64,000 nt of DNA from Bellilinea sp040754815 (lineage in GTDB: Bacteria > Chloroflexota > Anaerolineae > Anaerolineales > Anaerolineaceae). The position numbers and the translations under genes were made by a program. Shown piece by piece: positions 26,342 to 36,455 of the stretch. The stretch lies in contig JBFMBX010000004.1 of the NCBI GenBank assembly GCA_040754815.1, forward strand, positions 1 through 64,000. Reading direction: 5' to 3'. The notes under the pieces were generated by a model that saw nothing but the letters and a program-made list of their open reading frames with translations, had not been told where the DNA came from and did not search any database. Positions within the stretch are counted from its first letter, which is position 1. Every line of letters begins with the position of its first letter.

Positions 26342-29300
26342 TTACCCCTGCCCCTCTACCGGTTTGAACGGCGGAACAAGCCAGCGCCGGCCGAGTAGGC
26401 GCGGGTCATCGCCCGGCTGGAGCGGCTGAATCAGAAAGGTGAAGCGTTCCTCAGCCGGGTAAAGCAGATAGCCCTCCCCCACCCCCGGCCCGCAGGATGC
26501 GCTGCCCAAACCGAGTTGTCTGACATCTAGATTGAGAAACACCTGCTTTCGGCGTACCAGTTCATTGGTATGCAACGCGCGGTACAGGTCATTTGCCGTA
26601 AAGTGGCTTACCGAAACTTCCAACAGCCGGTCGGCGCTGGCCAACACGCCCCAGCCATCATTATTTCTTAAAGCTGCCCACCGTACCTCAGTCTTATTGC
26701 CGTTTTCCTGCGGCATGATGTAGGGGACGTACTGCTCTTCCACACTGCCGCAGTACAAGCCCACGGCTGCGCCGCGCTTGCGGTCGTTGTAGGATTCATG
26801 CGGGCCGCGCCCCAGCCAGCAGAACTGCTCAAAACCGGGCGGCAGGGTCAACTGCACTCCCAGCCGCGGCAAAACCGGCAATGCTCCAAACGGTTTGGCG
26901 TGAATGCGCATGAGCAGGCAGCCGGTGCCGAAAACGGCCATCTCATTCAATACCTCGTAACCGCTTGACCCATCCTCCGCCTTGACCCGCTGCTGGGTGC
27001 GGACGATGACGCTGCCACCTTGCGCGTGTGTCCACTCCATACTGATTAAGTGATGGTGCAAACGATCCAGCCCGGCCGCCAGCCACTCGCCGAGCAGCTT
27101 GCCGCGGTGATCCTTTGCCCATTTGAAGCCGTCGTTATCGGTGGGGGCGCGCCACAGGTTCAGGCGCGGGCCGTCCTCGATCAACTGCACGCCGTCCAGA
27201 GCAACATGGCTGAGGAAGCCGGTGGAGCGGTCTATGGCAGCCTCAAAGCGGCCGGCGTACAGGCGCAACAGTTGACCGCTTTCCTCCACCTCCACACGCG
27301 GCAGGTCGTTGAGCAGCAGGGGCGTCATTGGCACATCCAGAGGCAGACGGAATTGTTCCCACGCCACTTCATGTCCGGCGGCTGCCCATGGGCTGTCGTC
27401 CTGCGCCAGCCGGAAGCGCACTGTCAAAAAGGCTTCCTGCCCGGCCTGCAAGGGCGGCAGGCGGTAGTTCAACTGCACCTGCTGGCGCTCGCCGGCCGGC
27501 GTGGTCAGGCGGGGCAGGCTGCCGCGCTGCCAGACCTGCCCATCTACAGCGATTTCCCACTCGCCGCGCAGGTGAGCCAGCGACAGAAAGTCGTAGTCAT
27601 TGTGGATTTCCAGCCAGCCTTGGCGCAGGTCGAGCGGGTTGACCCGCACCGGCTGGTAAACCTTCTTGACCTCGTAAAGGGCCGGGTGCGGGACGCGGTC
27701 GGGAAAGACAATTCCGTTGATACAGAAGTTGCGGTCATTGGGCAAGTCGCCAAAGTCACCGCCGTAAGCCCAGTAAGGTGTGCCGTTTTCATCTCGTTTC
27801 AGCAAGCCCTGATCCACCCAATCCCAGATGAAACCGCCCTGCAAACCGGGCGTGGTGCGAATGGTATCCCAATAGTCCCCCAGCCCACCCGGCGAATTGC
27901 CCATGGCGTGAGCGTATTCACACATAATTAATGGGCGTGGATCACTTGACTCTAACCCAAACCGGCGGATCTTTTCCACCGGCGGGTACATCGGACAGAC
28001 CAGATCGCTGGCGGTATGCCCGCCCTCCCAATTTCGAGCGATAGCGCCTTCATAATGCAGCGGACGGGTCGGGTCATAGGCGCGGATCCAGCCCGCTAGC
28101 GCGTCATGATTGGCTCCGTAACCCGTCTCGTTGCCCAGTGACCAGACCACTACGCTGGGGTGATTTTTATCGCGTTCAACCATGCGCGCCCCGCGTTCCA
28201 GAAAGGCAGCCCGCCAGTCGGGGTCATGGCACAGGCGGTTATACAGCGCATGTGCTTCGATGTTCGCTTCATCCCATACATACAGGCCGTATTCATCGCA
28301 CAGGTCGTACCAGCGTTCATCGTTGGGGTAATGCGAAGTACGCACGGCGTTGATGTTGGCCTGCTTCATCAGGCGAATGTCCTCAATCATACTTTCCAGC
28401 GAGAGGGTTTTGCCGTGGTGGGGGTCGTGTTCGTGGCGGTTGACGCCGCGGATACGCACGGCCCGCCCGTTAATCAGGAACTGGCGGTCGCGTACTTCCA
28501 CCCGCCGGAAGCCGAGCCGGCAGGAAAAGTACTGCAAGGGTTGTCCGTCCCGTTCAACCAGCCGCACGAGCAGGGTGTAAAGGTACGGTGTTTCAGCCGA
28601 CCACAATAATGGATTATCCACCGACTGGCTGAGGCACACCATTGGCTGGCGATCCGCCGCTGCATGAAATTCAACGGACTGATAGGCAGGAAATACCGCA
28701 TGACCATGCGGGTCGAATAACTGCATTTCCACCCGCGCACCGTCAGCCTGTTCCCCGTCTCCGCCCAGCAGCGCATCTACCTCCAGCACGGCGCTTCGGT
28801 AATCTGCCCCGACCAGCGGGCGTGCGAACACATCCCACAGGTGCAGCAGCGGCAGACTGTATAACCAGACACTACGGTAGATACCCGCCATGCGCCAGTG
28901 ATCCTGATCTTCCAGATAAGAGCCGTCACTCCAGCGGATGACCTGTACCGCCAGCTGATTGAGGCCCGGCTGAACCAGGGCGGTGATGTCAAACTCGGCC
29001 GGCAGGCGCGAATCCTTGCTGAACCCCACCTTCTGACCGTTGACCCAGACATAAAAAGCCGATTCGACTCCGTCAAAGCGCAGAATCACCCGCCGGTCTC
29101 CCCATGCTGTCGGTATCTCGAAGTTACGGCGATAGAGGCCGGTGGGATTGTCATCGTGAGGAACGAATGGTGGGTTGAGTGGGATAGGCATCTGGATGTT
29201 GCAGTAAATCGGTTTGTCATAACCCTGCATCATCCAGTTACCCGGCACCTGAATCGTATCCCAGCCGGCATCATCAAAAGCAGGCTGTTCAAAGCCACCC

Positions 29301-29494
29301 GGCAGGTTGAACGGATTGGCAGCAAGGTGGAAACGCCATTCACCATCCAGCAGCCTTACCCACGGGCTGTTGAGCGGCTGGCGTGTGCGCGCACCGGCTT
29401 CATCGGGATACGGAAAACCGCTGGCGCGCATGGGCAAACGGTTGATACCCTGTATGTGCGGATTTTCCCAATCGAACGGAAGGGATTGTGTCAT
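26342..29494 (-). CDS. lacZ: Beta-galactosidase, GH2 LacZ type
   Basis: This 1050-residue enzyme would hydrolyse lactose and other beta-galactosides. The GH2 domains appear in order: jelly-roll sugar-binding (DGEWRFHLAANPFNLPGG; DTIQVPGNWMMQGYDKPIY), Ig-like, TIM barrel, second Ig-like, and the C-terminal LacZ small-chain domain (WLGRGPHESYNDRKRGA). The acid/base Glu lies in VWSLGNETGYGANHD and the nucleophile Glu in LIMCEYAHAMGNSPGG. GAGG lies 8 bp before the ATG. It leads a leftward operon with a six-hairpin glycosidase, suggesting intracellular breakdown of a galactose-containing oligosaccharide. Length equals typical LacZ. Confidence 0.96.
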   Translation of the reverse strand: MTQSLPFDWENPHIQGINRLPMRASGFPYPDEAGARTRQPLNSPWVRLLDGEWRFHLAANPFNLPGGFEQPAFDDAGWDTIQVPGNWMMQGYDKPIYCNIQMPIPLNPPFVPHDDNPTGLYRRNFEIPTAWGDRRVILRFDGVESAFYVWVNGQKVGFSKDSRLPAEFDITALVQPGLNQLAVQVIRWSDGSYLEDQDHWRMAGIYRSVWLYSLPLLHLWDVFARPLVGADYRSAVLEVDALLGGDGEQADGARVEMQLFDPHGHAVFPAYQSVEFHAAADRQPMVCLSQSVDNPLLWSAETPYLYTLLVRLVERDGQPLQYFSCRLGFRRVEVRDRQFLINGRAVRIRGVNRHEHDPHHGKTLSLESMIEDIRLMKQANINAVRTSHYPNDERWYDLCDEYGLYVWDEANIEAHALYNRLCHDPDWRAAFLERGARMVERDKNHPSVVVWSLGNETGYGANHDALAGWIRAYDPTRPLHYEGAIARNWEGGHTASDLVCPMYPPVEKIRRFGLESSDPRPLIMCEYAHAMGNSPGGLGDYWDTIRTTPGLQGGFIWDWVDQGLLKRDENGTPYWAYGGDFGDLPNDRNFCINGIVFPDRVPHPALYEVKKVYQPVRVNPLDLRQGWLEIHNDYDFLSLAHLRGEWEIAVDGQVWQRGSLPRLTTPAGERQQVQLNYRLPPLQAGQEAFLTVRFRLAQDDSPWAAAGHEVAWEQFRLPLDVPMTPLLLNDLPRVEVEESGQLLRLYAGRFEAAIDRSTGFLSHVALDGVQLIEDGPRLNLWRAPTDNDGFKWAKDHRGKLLGEWLAAGLDRLHHHLISMEWTHAQGGSVIVRTQQRVKAEDGSSGYEVLNEMAVFGTGCLLMRIHAKPFGALPVLPRLGVQLTLPPGFEQFCWLGRGPHESYNDRKRGAAVGLYCGSVEEQYVPYIMPQENGNKTEVRWAALRNNDGWGVLASADRLLEVSVSHFTANDLYRALHTNELVRRKQVFLNLDVRQLGLGSASCGPGVGEGYLLYPAEERFTFLIQPLQPGDDPRLLGRRWLVPPFKPVEGQG

Positions 29495-29653
29495 AGGGAA
29501 TGCCTCAATGATAGTGGAGTGGAGTTTCCAGAAAGAAAACTGCCTAATTATAAAAGCAAAGTCAGCGGAACTTGCAATGGAATTGAGGTTTATGTTATCC
29601 TGTCTTTGTTATATTCATCATCCGGCGACATTTTTGCAAATGGAGATAATAAT

Positions 29654-30010
29654 TTGAATACATCCGAGCCAAAAAGCATTACTGAATACATTTCGGGTTT
29701 TCCTGAAGAAATACAAATTATTTTGTCGAAAATAAGAGAAATTATTCGAGAAGAAGCCCCTCTGGCTGAAGAGCGCATTCGTTATGGAATTCCCACCTTT
29801 TACCTAAACGGCAATCTGGTTCACTTTGCGGCCTTCAAAAAACACATTGGGTTTTATCCTACCCCTAACGGAATTCATCAATTCAGAGAAGAACTGTCAC
29901 CCTTCAAAACATCTAAAGGCGCCGTTCAATTTCCATTGGATCAACCCATACCTTATAATTTGATTCGTAAAATCGTGGCATTTCGAGTAAAAGATAACCG
30001 AAAATTATAA
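29654..30010 (+). CDS. DUF1801/YdhG-like protein
   Basis: The 118-residue protein has the DUF1801 pattern: ITEYISGFPEEIQIILSKIREIIREEAP, ERIRYGIPTFYLNG, VHFAAFKKHIGFYP and SKGAVQFPLDQPIPYNLIRKIV. The family is small, cytoplasmic and functionally uncharacterised. The start is a TTG at 29654 with GGAG 8 bp upstream; the same frame runs open far upstream only as the antisense of lacZ. It diverges from lacZ across a 159-bp gap. Confidence 0.85.
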   Translation: MNTSEPKSITEYISGFPEEIQIILSKIREIIREEAPLAEERIRYGIPTFYLNGNLVHFAAFKKHIGFYPTPNGIHQFREELSPFKTSKGAVQFPLDQPIPYNLIRKIVAFRVKDNRKL

Positions 30011-30049
30011 AATCGAAGAAGTAGAGGCAGCGGAGTCTAATTCCATCCA

Positions 30050-30853
30050 ATGATCACTATCTCAAACAAACCAATTGCGCGAGGCCGCACCGCAGAAATT
30101 TATGCGTGGGATGAAGGCTGGATCGTCAAACTTTTCCATGATTGGGTTTCGGAAGAAAAGATCAAATACGAAGCTCGGATTTCTCATCTAATACATACCA
30201 GTGGTTTGCCCGTGCCGGCTACCGGTGAAATCGTGAACATGAATGGCAGGATAGGGCTTATCTACCAGCGGATAGATGGATTCCCGATGTGGCCGGACGG
30301 CTTGACGGCTGCTCCGTGGAGAATTTTCCATTTTGCTCGAAGAACTGCCGAACTCCACGCCTTGATTCATGACAGCACTATTATGTCGGAAGTACCCCCA
30401 CAAAGGGAACGGTTGATCAATAAAATACATGACGCCGTTGGTTTGCCGGCTGACGTGCGTAAAAAAGTTCTTGCCGTTCTCCAAAAACTACCGGATGACG
30501 ACCGGTTATGTCATGGGGACTTTCATCCTGCCAATATTCTGATAACGGTTCAAAAGGAGTTTATCATTGATTGGATTGATGCTACTCTCGGTAACCCGGT
30601 GGCCGATGTGGCCCGCACGACAATTATCCTTTTGGGTGCTGCAGCCCGTCAAATTCAGCAACCATTCTACAAATGGATGGTACACCTTTTCCACACCATC
30701 TATCTCAATCATTACTTTTCTCTTAGACCGGCCAGTAAGCATGAATATGCTCTTTGGTTGCCCGTGGTTGCGGCTGCAAGAATGAGTGAAAACATTTCTG
30801 AATTGGATACCTGGTTGATTGAACAGACAGTCCGGCATTTGAAAAACGGGTAA
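30050..30853 (+). CDS. Aminoglycoside phosphotransferase-family kinase
   Basis: The 267-residue protein has an APH-type kinase fold. IARGRTAEIYAWDEGWIVKLF carries the nucleotide loop and Lys, DDRLCHGDFHPANILIT the catalytic loop (HGDFHPxN) and EFIIDWIDATLGNPVADVART the metal-binding Asp. Many relatives phosphorylate small molecules other than antibiotics, so resistance should not be assumed. It starts 39 bp after the DUF1801 gene and may be cotranscribed. Confidence 0.88.
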   Translation: MITISNKPIARGRTAEIYAWDEGWIVKLFHDWVSEEKIKYEARISHLIHTSGLPVPATGEIVNMNGRIGLIYQRIDGFPMWPDGLTAAPWRIFHFARRTAELHALIHDSTIMSEVPPQRERLINKIHDAVGLPADVRKKVLAVLQKLPDDDRLCHGDFHPANILITVQKEFIIDWIDATLGNPVADVARTTIILLGAAARQIQQPFYKWMVHLFHTIYLNHYFSLRPASKHEYALWLPVVAAARMSENISELDTWLIEQTVRHLKNG

Positions 30854-31008
30854 TTTTCCATTGTTGTTAAGAATAGTTTGATACAATACCCGCGATAGGA
30901 TGGAGAGTAATAAACTTTTGGAGTGGTTTGTTTAACACAAAATTCTCATGAAACAATTGTCCATTATCCATCGAAGAAGTCTTTTATATCAGGATTGATC
31001 GTAAATTT

Positions 31009-31596
31009 ATGAATAATTTTAAGATTCGTTATAAAAGTACAAATTGTTATTTTATCGAAAGCCGTAGTGGCGGTTTGTTAGCATTCGATGCCGGCTGGCC
31101 GGATACCTACAAGGCATATAAAGATGGTTTAAAAGAACAGGGCAACACAGTTAAAAATATTCAATGGTTAATTGTGAGCCATTTTCACATGGATCATGCC
31201 GGCCTGGCTGGCATTTTGCTCAATAACGGTGTTCAATTGATTGTGTTTAAAAATCAAATTCAGGCCATTTCGGAGATGGAGAATTTAATCAATAGGAAGA
31301 AAATCCCTTATCAAAAAATCGATTTATCAAAAATCACGATAATGGAAATTTCTCAATCTCGCCAATGGCTGGCGAATATCGGCATTGAAGGTGAAGTTTT
31401 ACACACGAATGGCCACAGCGAAGATTCCATTTCATTGTTACTGGATTCGGGCGAGGCGTTTATTGGGGATTTAGTACCGCGTGAAGACATGATAAGCGAA
31501 GAGGATTGGAAGAATAAGTATAGTTGGATTTTGCTCAGAAATAATGGGGCAAGGTATATTAAACCTGCTCATGCGGAGGAATATGTTTTAAATTAA
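31009..31596 (+). CDS. Metallo-beta-lactamase-fold hydrolase
   Basis: This 195-residue hydrolase has the metal-binding motif HFHMDH (residues about 63-68), a further His in VLHTNGHSEDS, Asp in AFIGDLVPRED and a final His in IKPAHAEEY. It also has the opening strand NCYFIESRSGGLLAFDAGW. The full metal-ligand set suggests an active hydrolase, but the substrate cannot be told. The gene is AT-rich and stands alone in a 155-bp downstream gap from the APH-type kinase. Confidence 0.85.
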   Translation: MNNFKIRYKSTNCYFIESRSGGLLAFDAGWPDTYKAYKDGLKEQGNTVKNIQWLIVSHFHMDHAGLAGILLNNGVQLIVFKNQIQAISEMENLINRKKIPYQKIDLSKITIMEISQSRQWLANIGIEGEVLHTNGHSEDSISLLLDSGEAFIGDLVPREDMISEEDWKNKYSWILLRNNGARYIKPAHAEEYVLN

Positions 31597-31695
31597 TCAG
31601 ATGGTTAAAGTTTCATTTTTGTCAGAGATTAGTTCTTTGCTATAAACTTTTTGACAATAATCTTATTCTTTTCATAAAGAAACGGAACCGCCACC

Positions 31696-34350
31696 ATGCA
31701 ACCTCAAATCGAAACCCTCATCCAACAACTGACCCTTGAAGAAAAAATCAGCCTGCTGGCCGGGGCGGATAACTGGCACACCCGCCCCATCGAGCGGCTG
31801 GGCATACCCTCCCTCAAAGTCACGGACGGCCCCAACGGCGCGCGCGGGGCGTGGGGCAGTCTGGCTACCCTGTCGGCCTGTACGCCGGTCGGCACGGCGC
31901 TGGCGGCCACCTGGAACACAGCGCTGGTTGAGCAGGTCGGCGCATTGCTCGGAGACGAAACCCGCGCCAAAGGGGCGGATGTGCTGCTGGCCCCCACCGT
32001 CAATCTGCACCGCACCCCGCTGGCCGGGCGCAATTTTGAGTGTTTTTCGGAAGATCCGTTTCTGACCGCTGAAATGGCCATTGCCTACATCCGCGGCGTG
32101 CAGAGCCGCGGGATGGGCTGCTGCATCAAGCACTTTGTCTGCAACGATCAGGAATACCAGCGTTTTTCGATCAGTGCCGAGGTGGAGGAACGCCCCCTGC
32201 GCGAGTTGTACCTTGAACCCTTCCGCCGGGCGATTCGCGATGCCCGGCCGCTGGCGCTGATGACTGCCTACAACCGCGTGCGCGGTGATTACGCCAGCCA
32301 GCATGACTACCTGCTCAAAACCATCCTCAAAGGCGAATGGGGTTATGATGGACTGGTCATATCGGATTGGGGCGGGACGTACAGCGAAGCCGTCCCCTCC
32401 GGCGGGCTGGATCTGGAAATGCCCGGACCGGCGCGCTGGATGAGGTCTGATCTGGTCCGAAAAGCCTTAGCCGAGGGCAGTCTGACTCAAGCCGGGCTGG
32501 ATGACAAAGTGCGCCGCCTGCTGCGCGCCCTGCTGCGCAGCGGACGATTCGAGAACCCGCAGCACCCGCCGGAAGGGATGCTGGATAGGCCGGAACAGCG
32601 CCGCCTGCTGCGCCGTGCCGCGCAGGAAGCAATGGTGCTGCTCAAAAACGAGGGCGCTCTGCCGCTGAAAGACGTGCGGCGGCTTGCGGTGATCGGGTCA
32701 AATGCGCGCTGGGCCGAAATCATGGGCGGGGGCAGTTCAACCGTCATCCCCTATTACGCTGTTTCGCCCCTCCAAGGCATCCGCGGCCGGGCTGGTGAAG
32801 AGGTGACGGTGGAATATGCCATCGGCGCTTTTGCCGGCCGTTACCCGCCTTACCCCGAGGCGGAAGCCATGCAGACTGCCGATGGTCAGCCCGGCTGGCT
32901 GTTGGAAATCTACGACGGTTCTGACTTGCATGGTGATCCATTATACAGCCGCCTGATTCGGCGAACCAACCTCTATTTTGGAGAGATTCCCGAGAATGAT
33001 TTTTCTCTGCACGGCATCTCCGCTCGTCTGAGCGGGATATATACTCCGCGGGAAAGCGGCCGGCATACCTTCTGGCTGGAGGCGACCGGCCAGACCGACT
33101 TTTCTCTGAACGGCGAGCCGCTCATTCAAATCCGCTCCGGCCCGGCCCAGAGTATCACCCGTCAGGTGAAGGTGGACCTGACCGCCGGCCAGCCGTATCG
33201 GGTGGAAATCACCTACCGCGCCGCCAGCCGCCAGCCGGCCGGCTGGCTGAGGCTGGGCTATCTGCCGCCCCACCCGCCTGACCTGCTGGGCGAAGCAGAG
33301 GCGCTGGCTGCCCGCAGTGATGCCGTCATCATCGTCGCCGGGCTGACGCCGGACTGGGAATCGGAGGGTTTTGACCGGCTGGATATGCGCTTGCCGGGCG
33401 AACAGGACGAGTTGATCCGCCGGGTAGCCGCGCTCAACCCGCGCACGGTGGTGGTGCTGAACTGCGGCTCGCCGGTCGAAATGCCGTGGCTGGAACAGGT
33501 CAGCGCCGTGTTGCAGATGGGATACGCCGGACAGGAACAGGGCAACGCCCTCGCCGACATCCTGTTTGGGGATGTCTGTCCTTCCGGTAAACTGCCCACC
33601 ACCTACCCGCGCCGGCTGGCGGACAACCCGGCTCACATCAACTACCCCGGTGAGAACGGCAAAGTGCTGTACGGCGAGGGGCTGTTCATCGGTTACCGCT
33701 ATTATGATTTTGTCGAACGCGAGGTACTGTTCCCCTTTGGTCATGGCCTCTCGTATACTCGTTTTGAGTACAGCGACTTGCAGATAACCCCGGCGGAGTT
33801 TCGGGACGGCGAAGAGGTGGAAGTTTCCTTTAGTATTACTAACATTGGCGAGATGACCGGCATGGAAACTACCCAGATTTATGTGCGGGATGTGCATTGC
33901 CGCTTCTCCCGCCCTTCCAAAGAGTTAAAAGGTTTTACCAAAGTGGAATTGCAGCCCGGCGAAAGCCGCCGCGTCAGCCTGCGCCTGAACCGCGAGGCCT
34001 TCTGGTTCTACGATCCCTCCGTCCCCGGCTGGGTAGCAGAAAGCGGTTTGTTCGAGATTCTGGTCGGTGCTTCCAGCCGTGATATTCGTTTGAGCGGGAC
34101 GGTGCGCCTTCTGCCCGCCGAACGGCAGACTTCCCGCTTGGGGGTACATTCCACGCTGGCAGAGGTGTTGGCGGATGAACAGGGGTCGGCCGTGCTGCGC
34201 CGCTACTTTGGCAGTCAGGTGGATTCGCCAGAGGTGCAAAGTCTGCTGGAACTGACGCTGGAAGAAATTGCATTACGCTTTCCCCAAATAGCATCCCCCG
34301 CCCTTCTTTCAATCATTCAAGAGGAGTTAATTCTCCTTCCTCAGGGTTGA
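31696..34350 (+). CDS. GH3 beta-glucosidase with PA14 insert
   Basis: The 884-residue enzyme is a GH3 hydrolase releasing terminal beta-linked sugars. The TIM barrel starts LTLEEKISLLAGADNWHTRP; the nucleophile Asp lies in GYDGLVISDWGGTYSE; CCIKHFVCNDQEYQR is the conserved Lys-His segment. A PA14-like carbohydrate-binding insert occupies about residues 395-515 in the alpha/beta sandwich domain. The C-terminus is fibronectin-like (TNIGEMTGMETTQIYVRD). No signal peptide is visible, so it probably works on imported oligosaccharides. TTGACA at 31651 with a weak CATAAA 16 bp later may be its promoter; the ribosome site is weak. It lies just before an ABC importer operon. Confidence 0.94.
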   Translation: MQPQIETLIQQLTLEEKISLLAGADNWHTRPIERLGIPSLKVTDGPNGARGAWGSLATLSACTPVGTALAATWNTALVEQVGALLGDETRAKGADVLLAPTVNLHRTPLAGRNFECFSEDPFLTAEMAIAYIRGVQSRGMGCCIKHFVCNDQEYQRFSISAEVEERPLRELYLEPFRRAIRDARPLALMTAYNRVRGDYASQHDYLLKTILKGEWGYDGLVISDWGGTYSEAVPSGGLDLEMPGPARWMRSDLVRKALAEGSLTQAGLDDKVRRLLRALLRSGRFENPQHPPEGMLDRPEQRRLLRRAAQEAMVLLKNEGALPLKDVRRLAVIGSNARWAEIMGGGSSTVIPYYAVSPLQGIRGRAGEEVTVEYAIGAFAGRYPPYPEAEAMQTADGQPGWLLEIYDGSDLHGDPLYSRLIRRTNLYFGEIPENDFSLHGISARLSGIYTPRESGRHTFWLEATGQTDFSLNGEPLIQIRSGPAQSITRQVKVDLTAGQPYRVEITYRAASRQPAGWLRLGYLPPHPPDLLGEAEALAARSDAVIIVAGLTPDWESEGFDRLDMRLPGEQDELIRRVAALNPRTVVVLNCGSPVEMPWLEQVSAVLQMGYAGQEQGNALADILFGDVCPSGKLPTTYPRRLADNPAHINYPGENGKVLYGEGLFIGYRYYDFVEREVLFPFGHGLSYTRFEYSDLQITPAEFRDGEEVEVSFSITNIGEMTGMETTQIYVRDVHCRFSRPSKELKGFTKVELQPGESRRVSLRLNREAFWFYDPSVPGWVAESGLFEILVGASSRDIRLSGTVRLLPAERQTSRLGVHSTLAEVLADEQGSAVLRRYFGSQVDSPEVQSLLELTLEEIALRFPQIASPALLSIIQEELILLPQG

Positions 34351-34376
34351 CAAGGTTGATTGCTCTTTATATACTT

Positions 34377-34427
34377 AGAGTAGTTGTCCAAAGGCTTTCG
34401 ACAAATGACAACTACTCTTTCTTTTAT
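34377..34427 (+). terminator. Rho-independent terminator after GH3 gene
   Basis: AGAGTAGTTGTC (34377-34388) and GACAACTACTCT (34407-34418) form a perfect 12-bp stem followed by TTCTTTTATTT. It separates the GH3 gene from the importer operon. A second, smaller palindrome (GGCCG/CGGCC, 34517-34533) lies in the 230-bp gap before the binding-protein gene and may be an operator. Confidence 0.85.
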
Positions 34428-34580
34428 TTAAAACATATATTCTCACAAGGAGGTGATCTTTCCAAAGACTTGAAACAGTCAAAACATTCCTTTCTCCATC
34501 CATACTTATTATGACCGGCCGAACAGATCGGCCAGCAGTTTAGAATGTTGACCCCAATTGACTTTTTCTTCGGAGGAACC

Positions 34581-36296
34581 ATGTTCAAGAAGTGGACGAT
34601 GAAATTCGCCCTGATTTTGGTCAGTTTATCGCTCATTCTTTCGGCCTGTGCAGCGCCGGCGCAGCCGACATCTGTTCCCACAGACGTACCCGCTCAACCA
34701 CCCGCTGAGACAGAACTGCCCACCGCTGTGCCTGTCGAAGAGACACCTGCCTATCAGTGGGGTGAGTGGCGTAACACTGACCCATACCGCCCCCATGACG
34801 AACGTATCACCGTTTCTGTGGTAAAAGGTGGACAGGAAAGCGCCGGTACTCTGCCTGCTGGCGAGACCATTGAGGATAACCGTGCCTTGAAGTACATCGA
34901 AGATACGCTCAACATTGATGTAACCTTCAAATGGGTGGTGACCAGCGATGCTTATCTGGATAAACTCAATCTGGCCATCGCCAGTAAAGATATTCCCGAT
35001 GTGATGATTGTAGATCCAATCCAGTTACAGCAATTGACCGAGGCTGATGCCATCGAAGATCTGACCCCCTACATTGAAAAATACGCCAACGCTGATATTT
35101 TAGAAAACTACCGCCAGACCAAAGGCGTAGCCCTGCAAGCCGCCACGATCAATGGCAAGATTATGGGGATTCCTAATGTTCAGCCGCAAGCCGATGCACC
35201 GATTATGGCCTTTGTGCGCCGTGACTGGTTGAATAAGCTCGGTTTGGAGCCACCCAAGACGGTTGAGGATATCGAGAATATTGCTCGCGCTTTCATCGAA
35301 CAGGATCCTGATGGGAATGGTGTAGCCGATACCTTTGGCCTGACCGGCTCAATGAACCCGATCAACGTCCCCAGCAACCTGCATGGTTTTGATGCTTTCT
35401 TCAATGCATACGGCGCCTTCCCCGAGTTGTTCTACCGCGACAGTAGCGGCAAAATCATCTACGGCTCACTGCAGCCTGAAGTAAAGGAAGCCCTCGCACT
35501 GATTGCCCGCTGGTACGAGGAAGGGCTGATTGACCCTGAGTTTGCAACCAAAGACGGCGGCAAATCAAACGAAATTCCTGTTTCTGGTAAATCCGGCATT
35601 ATGATGGGTCCCTGGTGGATTCCGTGGTGGCCGCTGGTTGACTCCCTGACCAACGACCCGAACGCGGACTGGTGGCCCTACTTGATTCAGGATAAAAACG
35701 GCGGCCAGACCTTCTCGATGGGTGACTACACTTACAGCTTTGTGGTGGTGCGCAAAGGCTATCCACATCCTGAAGTAGCCCTCAAAATTTTGAATGTTCA
35801 AAATGACCTAAGTTATGGTCTGAACAACGCCCCTCAGTACTACCCCAACTTCAACGAAATCTGGAATCTGCTCTTCCCCATCCCATTCCTGATCGAACAG
35901 CCGTATGTGGTTGAACGTATGGCCCGTGAGTATAAAGCCGCCCTGGACGGTGAATTGGATCCCAGCACCTTCGGTGAAGCAATGAAGGTTGAATTTGAAC
36001 AAATCAAAGCAGATGTAGCCAATCCTCGCAGTAATCCCTCAAATTGGGCAACCCGCATGGCACGCCTGGAGGCTGGCTTGTTGCTCGCACAGGGTTATAA
36101 TGAGGTACGTACAGACCCGGTAGCTGCCCGCGTGCTGGCAGTTGATCAGAACTGGCCGGCTTTGAAGAAAATGGAAGAAGAAACTTTCCTGCAAATTATG
36201 ACTGGTGCCCGTCCGCTGGATGATTTTGATAAATTCGTAGAAGATTGGTATGCCAGTGGTGGACAGGCTTTGCTGGACAAGATGAATAGCCAGTAA
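34581..36296 (+). CDS. Sugar ABC importer, solute-binding lipoprotein (LplA-like)
   Basis: The 571-residue lipoprotein has a signal peptide ending in LILSAC (lipobox; Cys about 24), a Pro/Thr-rich linker, and a large family-1 type solute-binding fold (TLNIDVTFKWVVTSDAYLDKL; IPDVMIVDPIQL; WYEEGLIDPEFATKDGGKS). The size and neighbours fit LplA/YtcQ-type proteins that bind complex oligosaccharides. I chose ATG 34581 with GGAGG 4 bp upstream. It is followed by a hairpin and two permease genes; no ATPase gene is present. Confidence 0.9.
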   Translation: MFKKWTMKFALILVSLSLILSACAAPAQPTSVPTDVPAQPPAETELPTAVPVEETPAYQWGEWRNTDPYRPHDERITVSVVKGGQESAGTLPAGETIEDNRALKYIEDTLNIDVTFKWVVTSDAYLDKLNLAIASKDIPDVMIVDPIQLQQLTEADAIEDLTPYIEKYANADILENYRQTKGVALQAATINGKIMGIPNVQPQADAPIMAFVRRDWLNKLGLEPPKTVEDIENIARAFIEQDPDGNGVADTFGLTGSMNPINVPSNLHGFDAFFNAYGAFPELFYRDSSGKIIYGSLQPEVKEALALIARWYEEGLIDPEFATKDGGKSNEIPVSGKSGIMMGPWWIPWWPLVDSLTNDPNADWWPYLIQDKNGGQTFSMGDYTYSFVVVRKGYPHPEVALKILNVQNDLSYGLNNAPQYYPNFNEIWNLLFPIPFLIEQPYVVERMAREYKAALDGELDPSTFGEAMKVEFEQIKADVANPRSNPSNWATRMARLEAGLLLAQGYNEVRTDPVAARVLAVDQNWPALKKMEEETFLQIMTGARPLDDFDKFVEDWYASGGQALLDKMNSQ

Positions 36297-36348
36297 ATAT
36301 TCTCCAGGATTTCCGGCAGGAGACCTTCCGAAGTAAATTTATGATTGA

Positions 36349-36398
36349 GTGGAGCAATTCTTCCAGATGAGAAATGGTAGAATTGCTCCACTTTCTTT
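36349..36398 (+). terminator. Hairpin between binding protein and permeases
   Basis: GTGGAGCAATTC (36349-36360) pairs with GAATTGCTCCAC (36380-36391) and is followed by TTTCTTT. It is a strong 12-bp stem that probably causes partial termination or stabilises the upstream mRNA, so that more binding protein than permease is made. Confidence 0.8.
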
Positions 36399-36455
36399 AC
36401 CGGTCTATGAGAATTTAGTGGTTTTTATGTAATCCTTCCAACCTTGAGGTAAAAC

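Noticed and set aside
28898..29653. Upstream extension of the DUF1801 gene giving a 370-residue protein
   Set aside because: The extension is antisense to lacZ and unlike DUF1801; the TTG at 29654 has a good ribosome site and gives the normal family length.
30050..30853. Aminoglycoside resistance gene
   Set aside because: The APH fold is clear, but the sequence does not match a resistance enzyme I recognise and the context is not a resistance island.
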